Shown one piece after another: positions 42,753 through 54,060 of a stretch of DNA of 64,000 nt (within the stretch, counting starts at the first letter, position 1; each line of letters begins with the position of its first letter). The position numbers were made by a program, and so were the translations under genes. The stretch is from Macrostomum hystrix (Eukaryota; Platyhelminthes; Macrostomidae): the NCBI GenBank assembly GCA_950097015.1, contig CATNEN010000039.1:15718501-15782500 (forward strand), read 5' to 3'. Below the pieces are notes generated by a model. The model searched no databases and was not told the DNA's origin. It saw only the letters and a list, made by a program, of their open reading frames with translations.

Positions 42753-44377
42753 AAGGACATCATCTTCCAGAAGCAAACTAAATGCTTGGTCTTAACGCTC
42801 GATCACAGGCTCAGCTGGACTCCTCATGTCTACGCTAAAGCCAAAAAGGCCTTTGCGATCCTGGCGCAGCTGCGCAGGGCGGTGGCAACACTTGGGGTCT
42901 CACCCCCAAACGTCTATGGTGGATCCACACTGCTATGGTCAGACCGGCTGTTTCGTACGCCAGACTGATCTGGGCTAGTGCCCTGCAGCTAAAGACCTGC
43001 CTTGAGACTCTTCGGAGAGTGCAAGGTCGCGCGTGTCGCATGATCATGAGCGCCGCGCCATCCGCCCCCTTCGACGGCCTCAGCGCCTTCCTGAATATCC
43101 TCCCGCTTGATATTTTTAGCTTGATATTTTTATCCGCGGTGAGGCGGCAAAAACCGCCCGGCGTCTCCTTGATGCCGGAGTGCGCTTCGTCCCCCAACGA
43201 GCGGCAGCAAAACGAAAGCTCCTGCCGCACACGGACCTTTGCCTGAGAGATTTGGGCGCGAGCAACGGAATCAATGTCCTCACGGACGGAGAACCGCGCA
43301 CGCTCAACCTCCTTCAGTGCTTTAAGGTTCTCATCCCCACCAGGGACCAAGCTAGCGACCACTGGAACACCCAGGAGGTCCACTGCTACACGGACGGATC
43401 CATGAAGGATGGCTCCGCTGGCTTCGGGGTCTGTATCCTAGTCAACGGACGTGTTGTCGCCACACACGCCCAACACACTGGAAATTCCTCGAGCGTTTTC
43501 CAGAACGAGGTCCTGGCCATCAGCTCCTGCGCTGCGGAGTTAAACGAGAAAAACATCTCAGGCAGGACTATCATCTTTCACTCGGACAGTCAGGCTGCTC
43601 TGCAAGCCCTCTGTCACACCACCACAACCTCCCGGACAGTCTCTGACTGTGTCCGGCAGCTTAACAACCTGGCCGGTAAGAATACCGTCAGACTCCAGTG
43701 GAAACCAGGGCATGCCGGTTTTCCTGGAAACGAGCTTGCTGACTCCCAGGCCAAGCAGGGAGGCGCCAGCTCTGCGCCGGGCCCCTCCCCCCGGTTCCAA
43801 TTCCGAACACCGTCATCTATCGTCTAATGACTGGGCCGCCAACCTCCATCTTACCCGGTGGAGAAGCACTTACTTGCCGCCAATCCAAAGCGGCAGTCTC
43901 AGTGCCATCCACTCGGCTCCGGAAGGTCCTTCTAAACCAGACCCGGAAGGACATCCGGGCCCTCACCATGACCCTCACGGGCCATGGCTGCTACGCCAGG
44001 CACTGTTTCCTCCGAGGAGACCTCCGGGGTGAGCTGTGCCCGTTCTGCAACCTTTAGAACGAGGATGCCCTGCACTTCGTCTGTCACTGCCCTTTCTTCA
44101 CCAGAGAGAGGCTTAATGACCTCGGACCAAATCCATCCATGGACGACGCTTGCAGATCCGAGAACATCCCGCGGCTCGTCCGGTTCCTAAGGGCTACCAG
44201 ACGAGCATCTTTCTTCCCTAGTGAAGAGCAAGCTGCAGGAAGGACCGGCCACGGACCTCCCTGACTGGCCCCGCGCCATCGGCCGATTGCGGGTCTTTCA
44301 ATGATTAGCGGAATGGGCGACCCCCTCCTCCCCGCTGTGTCCATCGGACCGCCCTGCAGATAAGTCAAGTAAGTCAA
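42753..44377 (+). mobile_element. 5'-truncated LINE nested in an older LINE
   Basis: The body starts in the RT thumb region and runs to a TAAGTCAAG-type 3' tail (44360-44377). It is flanked by 20-bp direct repeats at 42733-42752 and 44378-44397 that differ at one base. The repeats start GAGCTGCTCAACG, which lies in the RT of the outer LINE. This is a classic truncated LINE insertion. Confidence 0.85.
43180..44270 (+). pseudogene. Truncated LINE ORF2: RNase H and zinc knuckle
   Basis: The longest open part is 43180-43827, with [45 protein letters not shown] and PGHAGFPGNELADSQA, a complete-looking RNase H. After a frameshift the C-terminal zinc knuckle (CPFCNL, a stop, then LHFVCHCPFF) follows. 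It is a sister family to the LINE at 12291-18731, about two-thirds similar by eye. Confidence 0.85.
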
Positions 44378-44812
44378 GAGCTGCTCAACGTTGCTCAGCC
44401 AGATCCTTTCCAAAAAGTGGGCTACGCTGATGATTTGACCGTGATTTGCCGGACACCACCAGAACATTCTGCGGGGCTTCATCGACAAATCGGAGCGCTG
44501 AGCGGACCAAAGCGGGCTGAGGCTCTCGGAGTCTATAATCGGAGCGGTTATGCTTACCAGCAAGCTCTTTTGGAACCTATATGGCAAGGAGATCGCCATG
44601 GAGAAGCAGGTCCGATGCCAATCACCCTCGATGGCAAGGAGATCGCCATGGAGAAGCAGGTCCGATGCCAATCACCCTCGATGGCAAGGAGATCGCCATG
44701 GAGAAGCAGGTCCGATGCCTTCGGATTATCCTCTACCGCAGGGTCAACTGAACGCCTCACATCCGCGTCAAAGCTAGGAAGGCCTATTCTACTTTCAGTA
44801 GCATTGATTCAG
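44378..44812 (+). pseudogene. Outer LINE RT fragment, right part
   Basis: Resumes after the nested element with KVGYADDLTVIC, the RT catalytic box, then decays through frameshifts into a short tandem array. Confidence 0.75.
44581..44719. repeat. 50-bp tandem repeat inside the LINE relic
   Basis: Nearly three copies with a 50-bp period (44581, 44631, 44681), each starting ATGGCAAGGAGATCGCCATG. The unit encodes the [13 protein letters not shown] segment of the LINE RT, so it arose by local duplication of coding sequence. Confidence 0.93.
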
Positions 44813-44814
44813 TA

Positions 44815-45672
44815 GCTATTCCACACCGCGGTCGGCGCGGCGCTCGAGCAGCGGGTCGGAGGCGCCTGGCAGCCGCTCGCTTTCTTCAGCCGCTGTCCCG
44901 CTGCACGGTCTCCTCGGTGCGGCCCCGGCTGCTCCCCGGCGTGGACTTCGCGGCGATGGTGCAAGCGCAGGCAGCGGACCCGGCCGTCCTGGCCGATGCC
45001 AGCCTCCAGCTCGAGCCCCTGCAGCTCAGCCCCGGTGTCGCCCTGCTCTGCGACATCTCGACCGGCCGGCCGCGGCCGCTGGTGCCGCCAGACTTCCGCC
45101 GCGCCGCTTTCGACGCCATCCACGGCCTCGCGCACCCGTCGGTTCGCAGCACGCGGCGCCTCGTGGCCGCCAAGTTCGTGTGGGTCGGCATGAACCGGGA
45201 CGTCAGCAGGTGGGCCCGCGTCTGCGTCGCCTGCCAGACGGCCAAGGTGCACCGCCACGTCGCCGCCCCGGTGGACAACATTCGCGTGCCAGACCAGCGC
45301 TTCGCATACGTGCACGTCGACCTAGTGGGGCCGCTAGCGCCGTCGCAGGGTTTCACGCACCTGCTGACCATCGTGGACCGCTTCACCCGCTGGCCGGAGG
45401 CGATCCCGATGACCGATACGTCCGCCGCCGCCTGCGCCGCCGCCTTCATCGCTCATTGGATCGCCCGGTTTGGCGTGCCGAGCGACATCACCTCGGACCG
45501 CGGTCCCCAGTTCACCTCGCAGCTGTGGTCCAACGTCTCCCAGCTCCTCGGCATGCAGCTGCACCGGACCACGGCTTTCCATCCGCAGGCGAACGGGCTG
45601 GTAGAGCGGTTCCACCGGCAGCTGAAGGCCGCCCTCATGGCGAGGCTGGCAGCGCCGGCCTGGGTCAGCGAG
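44815..45672 (+). pseudogene. Ty3/gypsy element 1-type RNase H and integrase, first part
   Basis: A short RNase H piece (TAVGAALEQRV...PLAFFSR) leads into a deleted region and then the integrase: a histidine-cysteine zinc region (HPSVRSTRRLVAAKFVWVGM, then CVACQTAKVHRH), HVDLVGPLAPSQGFTHLLTI, TSDRGPQFTSQLW and HPQANGLVERFHRQLKAAL, which carry the catalytic D, D and E. It is cut at 45672 by the BEL/Pao element and resumes at 52578. Confidence 0.9.
45668..45672. repeat. BEL/Pao target-site duplication, left
   Basis: GCGAG, repeated at 52578-52582. Confidence 0.9.
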
Positions 45673-45996
45673 TGTCGCGGAAATCATTATTGTTAAACTG
45701 TTATCTATCTATTATCGATTTTTCCCCGTGTCCCTTTCCATATTGACCCCCCTCCAGTCTAGCTTCTGCACCCACCTTGTTTTCTCTCCCTCTACGCACG
45801 TTATTGTATGTTAACCCCAATGTACATCCACCCAGGGTTTCGTACCCTCTTTTGTCTCTCCTCACTGTCGGCCCCAATTCCTTCCTTGCATATCGAAATA
45901 TAATATAGTTAGAGGCCCGGGGCAAGGCCTTTGTCGGTCGTTCACATTTCTAGCCCGTTCAAATCAATACCATTAGTTAACCTCATTTTCTTAACA
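45673..45996 (+). repeat. BEL/Pao 5' LTR
   Basis: 324 bp, TGTCGCGG to CTTAACA. It is followed by TGGCGCCCG (45997), complementary to a tRNA 3' end and probably the primer binding site. Confidence 0.95.
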
Positions 45997-46579
45997 TGGC
46001 GCCCGATGAAATTGAACTTTTGTGAATTTTACGTGCATATCGACTGTGTTAGTCGCATTCGTCTTTCGCCATATCGGACTCGTTGGCGCTAGTGTCTCGA
46101 ATATCATTAGCGTCAGTTTCGACTCGTATCTAGTATATGCCAGCCTATCTTTAGTGAACCCGTTTTCACTTGAGCTGGTTGCTTCGTTAGAATTCTGCTC
46201 GCACTAGGACTCAGCTTCGTCGGCCCGATTTCGGAGTTCTCTGGTCTACTGGTCAACTCTCGTCAGCAGCAGTAAGGTTCTCGGATCCGTAGTCACGTCT
46301 CGTTCTCGGTGGATCGGGTGACCGGCTGTCTCATTCTTTCGTGTCGCCAGGGTGCTCAAAAGCGGTCCGACTGTAATCAACGCGTCCTAAGCTAAGCAAA
46401 ATTTCGTGCCATTCTGCTATACTAATTCTCTAATTGCTCGTTTTCCACTTTGTTTTGTTTTCGCTGAACGCTATCCCCAATTATTGTTATCAAAAAATTT
46501 CGGTTGTTCTGGGTCCATTGCGCTCCCTCCTTGGCTCACTCATTGTTGCTACCCGTTGCTGGTCGCGTTTCCGTTCCTG
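45997..46579 (+). other. BEL/Pao leader
   Basis: About 580 bp between the 5' LTR and the first gag ATG at 46580, starting with the primer binding site. No gene. Confidence 0.7.
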
Positions 46580-49440
46580 ATGTCGTCTCAGATGAAGAAG
46601 AGGTCAGTTATTCGTGCAGCAGTCACTCGGACTATCAATAGAGCCGAGAAAATCTTGAGTTTGGAATCTCTGGATGCGGAGGCAAAGGCTGATGCGGAAG
46701 CATACATAGACTTACTCGAGAACAAGCTGGAAGCTCTGGAAGAGGCTGACGCATTAGTTCAGGAAGAGCTGGCGGAAGATAAGATGGAAGCTGAGCTTGA
46801 AGAAAGTTATGAATATTCGTTTCGTGGTCGCAAGTATATCAAACTCTTAGGAAGCATTTTAGCATCAACTGTGAAATCGCATTCGCCGGATGCTCCTTCG
46901 CAATCTGAGCATAGCGCTCAACCTCAGGCTCAGGCCCTTCCTCAGGTCAAACTTCCTAAGCGTGAACTGCCCACATTCAACGGCACAATCGCTGGTTGGC
47001 AACCCTTTTGGGATCAATTCTCTTCTTCTGTGGATTCAAATTCGTCCCTCGCTGAGGTTGACAAGTTTAATTATCTGCTTGCATCTCTTTCCGAATCGGC
47101 AAAGGCTTGCATTCGGGGTCTCGCTGTGACTGGTGCCAATTATCAGGCTGCTATCGAGATTCTCACAGGTCGCTTTGGCAAGCCAGATCTCATCATTAGA
47201 GACCTCATGCACCAGCTTTCCGAACGGACACTTCTCTGTCCAGCCTTCAACGATTTCACGACGATGTTTCGGCTGCTGTCCGCAGCCTAGAAGCTCGAGG
47301 CGTGAATCCGACCTCTTATGAGAGTCTGTTGCTGCCGAACTTGCTCAAGCGATGTCCCGACGAGTTTAGACTGGAGCTTCTTAAATCAGCGAATCAAGCA
47401 GGTGCGGATTGTGATTCCATCAAAGAGTTCTTGCGTCTTCTGAGTGCGGACATTGAGGTTCGCGAGAAGGCTGCCGTCATTGGCAAAAGGTCAGGTCAAG
47501 ATCGGGATCGGCTTGCCAGCCTGCCAAAGCCTTCGCTTTCTACCTTAGCAGTCCAATCCGGCCCGAAGGATTTCTCGAGGGGGTCTGCGGGACAGGTGTA
47601 CTGCACCTACTGCGGGTTAGGGCACAGGTCCGAAGCGTGCAACAAGTTTGCCACGGTTGCTAGTCGCCGCGCCCGCCTGCAACAAGAGAATCGCTGTTTT
47701 CGCTGCTTGCGCACGGGACATGGGCTTCGCATGTGCAATGATTCACGGAAATGCAGAAACTGCGGAGGAGCTCATCACGTGAGCATTTGCGTCCCTGCAA
47801 CTCATACACCTAAAACTAGCGGTCAGCACATACATGTAGCTCAAAATGAAGGCGGGAAAAAGGGGAAAAGACCTATGTCACGTGACCAGTGTCTACCGAC
47901 CTCCGCCGAGCAGACAGATGCCACACTTCAAAAACAGTCTACGTCTACGCTCAACAACTCGAACCCAGCGTCAGCTGCTGGTTCCTCGGTCACTGTGTGT
48001 GCCACACGAGATGATCGGAAATTGTCGGGTTCACCGACGATCTCTTCAAACCATTTTACAGCGACAATGTTTGTCAGTAGTAATCCATCAGTTGCCCTTC
48101 CCGTTGCCAAGGCTATTCTGCTTAGCCCTGACGGTCAACGAGAGCTTCTAGTTCGGGTTCTGTTGGACACGGCTAGCAATAGGTCATACATTAGGGAAGA
48201 TGTGTGTGAGCTCTTAGGCATCGAGTCCGCCACAACTGAATCATTGACGGTATCGACCTTCACAGGTATCAAGGCTACAATTGCATCAGGTAGCGTCTCA
48301 ATCTCAATTCGAAAAATTGATTTGCACCAGGTTCTGAAATTGCGTGCTAATGTTGTCAAAGAGATCTGCCAGCCTCAGCGCTCAGTCTTAGTGAACGAAT
48401 TCCCTCACCTGCAAGGCTTGGACTTAGCGGATCCGTACGACCCGCGTGATGCAAGCACACCGATCTCGATCCTAATTGGCGCTGATCACTACTACGATAT
48501 TGTCGGTGGTGAAGTCGTTCGTGGGCGTGATGGACCAGCAGCTGTGTCGTCCAAGCTGGGATTCGTTCTCTGTGGACCAGTGAAACTTGGAGACACATTG
48601 TCTAGTCGCTCCAGTAGTGCCACGCTTGAAGGCCAGCTCAACGCAACTCAAGCTCTATGCTGCTCTGCTGCTGATCCGCTTGTCATACGAAAAACGCATG
48701 AGTGTGAACTCTCAGACTTCTGGAGACTCGACACGCTTGGTATCCTAGGAACTCAGCATGAATCGTCAGTCGATGCATTTGCCTGTGAACCTCAGCTGGT
48801 CAATGGACGCTATGAAGTCAAACTTCCGTGGAAGCTGCCGCAAGAGTCTCGATCGCTGAAAGATCACTTCGACATGGCATACAAACGCCTGAGCTCGTCG
48901 GTGCGTGCTCTTTCCCGGAATCCCGACATCGTCGAGAAAGCGAACCAGATCATTAGAGAACAGGAGGCGAGTGGCATTATTGAGAAAGTTCCTGGCACAG
49001 ATCTGCAGGAGTCCGTCGACTGTCACTATCTACCACACAGTTGTGTGACTAAGATGGACAGTGAAAACACGAAGTTGCGGATTGTCTTCGATGGCTCTGC
49101 ACGTGCTGGTCACGGAGATTTCTCCATTAATGACCACCTTCAAGTGGGCCCGACCGACCTTCCCAGAATTCCAGCGATTCTTATTCGCTTTCGCCGCAAT
49201 CCAGTTGCTGTTCTGGGAGATATTGAGAAGGCCTTCCTTCAAATCTCTATTCATGCTAGCGAACGTGACAAGCTGAGATTCTTATGGCCTGATCCTGATA
49301 ATGAACAGCAAATTTTGCATTATCGGTTCTGTCGTCTGCCTTTTGGCTTGACATGCTCACCAGGTATTCTGAGAACGACCATTCTACATCTAGTTGACAC
49401 GCACGTGTCCGTCTTTCCGCAGTATGCTCAAATCATTTGA
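46580..49440 (+). pseudogene. BEL/Pao Gag, protease and first half of RT
   Basis: Starts at the ATG at 46580. The region starting FNGTIAGWQPFWDQF is the DUF1759 part of Pao Gag. A one-base frameshift near 47260 separates it from the next frame, which continues the same domain (ESLLLPNLLKRCPDEFRLEL), then CCHC-type knuckles (CTYCGLGHRSEAC; CRNCGGAHHVSIC), then an aspartic protease (LLDTASNRSYIREDVCELLG), then RT (RIVFDGSARAGHGDFS, GDIEKAFLQI, CRLPFGLTCSPG). An in-frame TGA at 49438-49440 stops it just before the catalytic box. Confidence 0.9.
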
Positions 49441-51859
49441 CAAGACCTCTACGTCGACAACTTAGTGACCAGTTGTAAGTCTGAGGCTGAGGCTCTCGAC
49501 CTCTACAGTGCAGTCAAACGTCTGTTTGGCCTAGCAGACATGAACATGCGACAGTGGATGTCGAATTCTGACATTTTCAACCAAGCACTGCCTGCTCAGG
49601 ATGTTGGTCACGCTGCCAAAGTCTTAGGTATTCAGTGGCACGCAGACCGAGATGCGTTCACCTTGGAATTTCGCGAGTTGGCGAGTCAAACAGAGAGACC
49701 CTCTTCAAAACGCAACATGCTTCGCCTACTCGCGACTGTGTATGACCCAATCGGCATTCTGGCACCCGCCGTGATTATTGCAAAGGTGTTACTGCAGCAG
49801 TTGTGCATCCGGAAAGTCGAGTGGGATGACAATCTTCCGCTGGATATTGATCAGGCCTGGACATCGTGGCTAAAGTCCTGGTCCAACAGCGTTTTTGAGG
49901 TCCCTCGCTACATTTTCAGGCGTTAGATTCCTTTCCAAGCAACATCGAACTTCACGGCTTCTGCGATGCAAGTGAGACAGCCTTTGCTGCATGCATCTAT
50001 GCCCGCGCCAAATCTGAATCTGGCGGTATCTCTACGACGCTGCTCTTGGCAAAATCGCGTGTCGCTCCACTTTCGAATCTGTCCATTGCTCGGTTGGAGT
50101 TACTGGGTGCACTCATCTTAGCACGCCTCATGCATCTCGCGTCACAGCAATTTCCTGACGCTGCTCGCTTCTTGTGGACAGACAGTTTAACTGCGCTGTT
50201 TAACCCCTCTGCTGAGCGCACAGATCTTCCAGCACCCGTTCGCGAAGCCGTTGAAGTCGAATCTGCTAAGGTGCTTAGTGTGACAGCTTCCGACACAGAG
50301 CATTCGGATAGCGTGGCTCTTGACCCACTGGGTTATGGCATCTCAACGCTTCTGGAGATCAAGCGTTTCTCTTCATTCAACAGGTTGCTCCGCGTGACAT
50401 CATGGGTCAGGCGGTTCATCTTTAACATGCGTGCTTCCGTGACGAGTTTGCCACTGCTCCAATCTACGTTTCTAACGGCAGCTGAGCTGAACGAAAGCGA
50501 AGTCTTGTGGCTTGGCGCAACTCAGAGGGCGGCCTTCGAAAAGGAGTTCAACCATTTACTTGGAAAGACAGCGACCACACCGCTTAACAGAGATCTGAAC
50601 CTGTTCGTTGACAGCAACGGCCTGCTTCGTTCCCAAGGCTGCATTGGTGAAGTGTTCTCATTTCAAACCAATAATCCCATTCTGATCCCACGGCACAGTC
50701 GTCTCGAGCAGCTCGTTATTGAGCGAGCTCATCGGTCTGTCGCACATGGGGGAGTGGCGGCTACGCTATGCAAAATCCGAGAGAAGTTCTGGATACTCAA
50801 AGGCCGTCAGAGGGTGAAGCAGGAGCTTTCGCATTGTGTTGTATGCCGGAAGATGCAAGGTCGCGCTTACTCAGTGCCTGTTATTCCCCAATTGCCGCAG
50901 TTTCGGTTGTCAGATGTACGTTCCTTCCAGACGGTCGGTCTCGACTATTTTGGTCCGATTTTATATCGGACGGGGGAGGGTGATGGCGCTAGCCAGCTGC
51001 TGTCTAAGGCGTACGTCTTACTTTTTACGTGCTCATCCTCTCGAGCAGTGCACCTAGAGCTTCTGCCAGACCTGTCGACTCAGCAGCTTTTGCACGGACT
51101 TCGACGTTTCGTAGCGCGTCGAGGCATTCCTTCCTTAATTAGCGATAATGCGAAGACTTTCCGGTCTGCTGCACGAATCCTCGGTGCAAGCACTAGTGAG
51201 CAAGTGCAATCTTTCTGCGCTGAGCAACGAATTGTCCCGAGTGCAACGAGTTTATTCCCGAGAAGGCCCCTTGGTGGGGTGGATTTTGGGAACGACTCGT
51301 CGGTGTGGTGAAAAGCGCTCTGAAGAAAAGCGTCGGTCGCGCACAGCTCGGCTTCGATCAGCTGGCCACAACAACAATAGAAATAGAAGCTGTCGTCAAC
51401 AGTAGACCGCTGCTTTACGTCTCCGCAGATGACAAGAGCGAAGTCATTACACCCTCACACTTTCTGAGTGGTGTACGTCTTACTCTTGAGCCTGACAAGT
51501 ACTCTGAATTTTCGTCCGTTGTGCTGCCACTTTCGAGCCGTCTTAAATTGCTTCGAAAGGCGTTGAATTCATTTTGGGACGTCTGGCACACGTCGTATGT
51601 CACAGCCCTCCGGGAGAAGTCGTTAAAGGTGCAAGGTGGGGGCCCGGAGCCCAAACCTGGCGATGTTGTCGTCGTCAGCGGCGAGCTGCGCCAACCTAGG
51701 CTGTCGTGGAAGTTGGGTGTGATTGAGTCAGTCTGCAGAGGTCGGGACGGTTTCTGTCGCTCGGCTCTAGTGCGGGTAGTCAGTGGTGTAGGGGGTCGAA
51801 GGTTGGAGCGCATTAGACGACCAGTGCGGGCCTTAGTGCCACTTGAAGTCTCTGAATAG
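49441..51859 (+). pseudogene. BEL/Pao RT remainder, RNase H and integrase
   Basis: Reading resumes in frame after the TGA with the catalytic box YVDNLV (Asn where a second Asp is usual). A frameshift near 49910 precedes the RNase H region ([38 protein letters not shown]). The integrase zinc region (HRSVAHGG...[10 protein letters not shown]) and core ([15 protein letters not shown]) follow. A third frameshift near 51247 separates them from [13 protein letters not shown], which bears the last catalytic residue, and the DUF5641-like tail (FWDVWHTSYVTALRE). The stop is at 51857-51859. Confidence 0.9.
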
Positions 51860-52253
51860 CTATTTGTTGTTTCAGTGTATGCCTTGAAGTTTCCATAATC
51901 AATGGGAAATAAACTTCAAGCAAATTTTCTTGTGCTTTGTCCATTTAAGATTGTAATTCATTCGCTTATCCAGTCTCTCATCCGTGCTTATCTCGTATTA
52001 GCGTTAAGTAATTTCGCCTTTGGTGTTGGTGTATTTATTAAAATTTCTTCACCAGTCAGCAATGGCTACTCACTCTAAACTGTTACGCATGCTTGTTACT
52101 TCGCTCGTGTTTCGCCTTGGTGTTGGTGTATTTTTCCCCATATTTTCAATCCAAAAAACCATGCTTATTCCCTTTGAACTGTCACGCCTGCTTTTGAGCA
52201 AGGTCTCGTTTTATTAAATTTTTCATGAAAAATGGTTCCCATTTTTGGGGGAG
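51860..52253 (+). other. BEL/Pao 3' leader-side non-coding region
   Basis: Contains two imperfect direct repeats including TTTCGCCTTGGTGTTGGTGTATTT (in pieces at 52013 and 52109) and a purine-rich tract before the LTR. No gene. Confidence 0.6.
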
Positions 52254-52577
52254 TGTCGCGGAAATCATTATTGTTAAACTGTTATCTATCTATTATCGAT
52301 TTTTCCCCGTGTCCCTTTCCATACTGACCCCCCTCCAGTCTAGCTTCTGCACCCACATTGTTTTCTCTCCCTCTACGCACGTTATTGTATGTTAACCCCA
52401 ATGTACATCCACCCAGGGTTTCGTACCCTCTTTTGTCTCTCCTCACTGTCGGCCCCAATTCCTTCCTTGCATATCGAAATATAATATAGTTAGAGGCCCG
52501 GGGCAAGGCCTTTGTCGGTCGTTCACATTTCTAGCCCGTTCAAATCAATACCATTAGTTAACCTCATTTTCTTAACA
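52254..52577 (+). repeat. BEL/Pao 3' LTR
   Basis: 324 bp, identical to the 5' LTR except at two positions seen by eye (near 52326 and 52357). Confidence 0.95.
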
Positions 52578-52905
52578 GCGAGCTACAGTGGGTGTTGCTC
52601 GGCATCCGGACGGCCCACAAGGAGGACCTGCCAGCATCGTCGGCCGAGCTGGTCTACGGCACGCCCCTCTGCGTGCCCGGCGAATGCCTGCAGCCCAGCC
52701 AGCCCGCCGGCCCAGCCAGTTCCTGGGACAGCTCCGCAGCGCCGTGCAAGCCTTCCGGCCGACGCCGACAGCGCATCACGGCAGTCACCGCACCGCTTGG
52801 CCGGCGGCCCTCGACGCCTGCACCTACGTTTTAGTGCGGCGGGATGGTCACCGAGCTCCGCTGCAGAAGCCCTACGATTATTTCTGCCTATTGTTTACAA
52901 GTTAA
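52578..52905 (+). pseudogene. Ty3/gypsy integrase, second part
   Basis: After the GCGAG repeat the interrupted integrase continues: ELQWVLLGIRTAHKEDLPAS and SAELVYGTPLCVPGE, the conserved region after the catalytic core. It decays by frameshift. No 3' LTR of this element is visible. Confidence 0.85.
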
Positions 52906-53048
52906 AGTACTAGTCTGTTTCAATTGATTGTAGTTTTTCACAACTGATGATTTTTATCCATGTATCAACTAATCAATTAATCAATCAATCAAACTATTTG
53001 TTAAACATATATATTTAAACTTATATCATTTCACGCAAAATATGCACT
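52906..53048. other. AT-rich spacer
   Basis: Short AT-rich stretch with an ATCAATTAATCAATCAATCA simple repeat. It ends with CACT (53045-53048), the target repeat of the next element. Confidence 0.6.
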
Positions 53049-53245
53049 TGTAGTCTGGCTTGTTGGTGCGCGTGCACTTAGATGTGCACGCGCGGCTTGT
53101 TTGGGGTGGGGGGTTTAGCGCTGCAGCGTGCGTTCGCTTAGGGTGGTTGCACCCACCCCAACTTTGCCGTTAAATATATTGGCGTGAGCCAGTGAGGGCT
53201 CCTGGCGTGTTTGTTATGTTCTACAACTTAACCCACGGTCTTACA
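53049..53245 (+). repeat. Gypsy element 2 5' LTR
   Basis: 197 bp, TGTAGTCTGG to GTCTTACA. It contains the near-palindrome GCGCGTGCAC...GTGCACGCGC, a TTAAATATAT stretch that may be the TATA box, and is followed by TGGTGGCAGCGGT, the likely primer binding site. Confidence 0.95.
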
Positions 53246-53265
53246 CTGGTGGCAGCGGTCTCACT

Positions 53266-54060
53266 ATGGCCAAATCAGAGCAAGCCAGTCTATTGCCTTC
53301 AAAGTTTAGCGGCGACTCCAACGTGAGAACGTGGCTCAGCACGTTTGAGGACTTCGCCGACGACTGCGAATGGGACGACAAGAAGAAGGCAAAGAAGCTG
53401 AGACTGCTGGTGACAGGAGAAGCACAAATCTTCGTCTGGGAGCAGCCAGAAGACGTGTCAGCCAGCTATGAAAAGCTGAAGGAGAAGCTGATCGAGTGCT
53501 TTGGCAACAGTCTAAGCTGCTACAGAGCAATGGAGGACTTTGAAGAGCGTAAGCGACAGCCTAACGAGTCGCTGAGGGAGCTGGCCTACAGCCTGAAGCT
53601 TCTCCACCTTCGGGCCCGCCCGGACGACTCCGTGGCGGCTCGGGAAAAGGACGTAAAGTTTCGCCTGATGCGCCTCCTGCCATCTGCCGTGCGAGATGCG
53701 CTGTTGAAGGACCAGGACGTGGACTCGTGTTCGCTGGCCGCCATCGTCGACAGAGCTGCGCGGCTTGAGCTGGTGAGCCACGCGACTACAGCCTCATCAG
53801 CTGCGGTGTCAGTGGAAGACAGACGGCTGAGCCAGCTGGAGCAGCAGATGCAGCAGCTGACAGCCAGCGTGCGAGCGGGACCACCCGGAAGAGACAGGCG
53901 TCAGAAGGGACCCATTAAGTGCTTCAGCTGCGGCGAGCTGGGTCACATCGCTAGGCGGTGCCCAAAGGCGACCGGCATCCGCTGCAGCCGGTGCTCAGGC
54001 AAAGGTCACTCCGCCGCGGTGTGCCCGACACCAACTGGACAGCCGCAGGGAAACTTCTGA
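53266..54060 (+). CDS. Gypsy element 2 Gag
   Basis: 264 residues, ATG 21 bp after the LTR. The capsid-like region (FSGDSNVRTWLSTFEDFAD, then KKLRLLVTGEAQIFVW, then YRAMEDFEERKRQPNESL) leads to two CCHC knuckles at residues about 224-254: CFSCGELGHIARRC and CSRCSGKGHSAAVC. It forms the virus-like particle and binds RNA. It overlaps pol by about 100 nt and ends with TGA six nucleotides after a slippery heptamer. Confidence 0.95.
   Translation: MAKSEQASLLPSKFSGDSNVRTWLSTFEDFADDCEWDDKKKAKKLRLLVTGEAQIFVWEQPEDVSASYEKLKEKLIECFGNSLSCYRAMEDFEERKRQPNESLRELAYSLKLLHLRARPDDSVAAREKDVKFRLMRLLPSAVRDALLKDQDVDSCSLAAIVDRAARLELVSHATTASSAAVSVEDRRLSQLEQQMQQLTASVRAGPPGRDRRQKGPIKCFSCGELGHIARRCPKATGIRCSRCSGKGHSAAVCPTPTGQPQGNF

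Larger units (their letters stand above)
31178..43360 (+). repeat. Segmental duplication, copy B
   Basis: Direct duplicate of 347-19411 without the LINE insertion. It carries a longer 17-bp array and a 518-bp deletion in the DUF4806 gene (junction 34366-34369). The two interval lengths reconcile once these three differences are counted. To the right of 43360 copy B continues into LINE sequence that copy A has lost. Confidence 0.95.
45673..52577 (+). mobile_element. Complete BEL/Pao LTR retrotransposon
   Basis: 6905 bp with 324-bp LTRs at both ends, a 5-bp target duplication GCGAG, a primer-binding-type sequence and a purine-rich tract (GGGGGAG) before the 3' LTR. It inserted into a gypsy integrase gene. 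The LTRs differ at two positions by eye, yet the coding region has several breaks (see the CDS entries). Confidence 0.97.
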
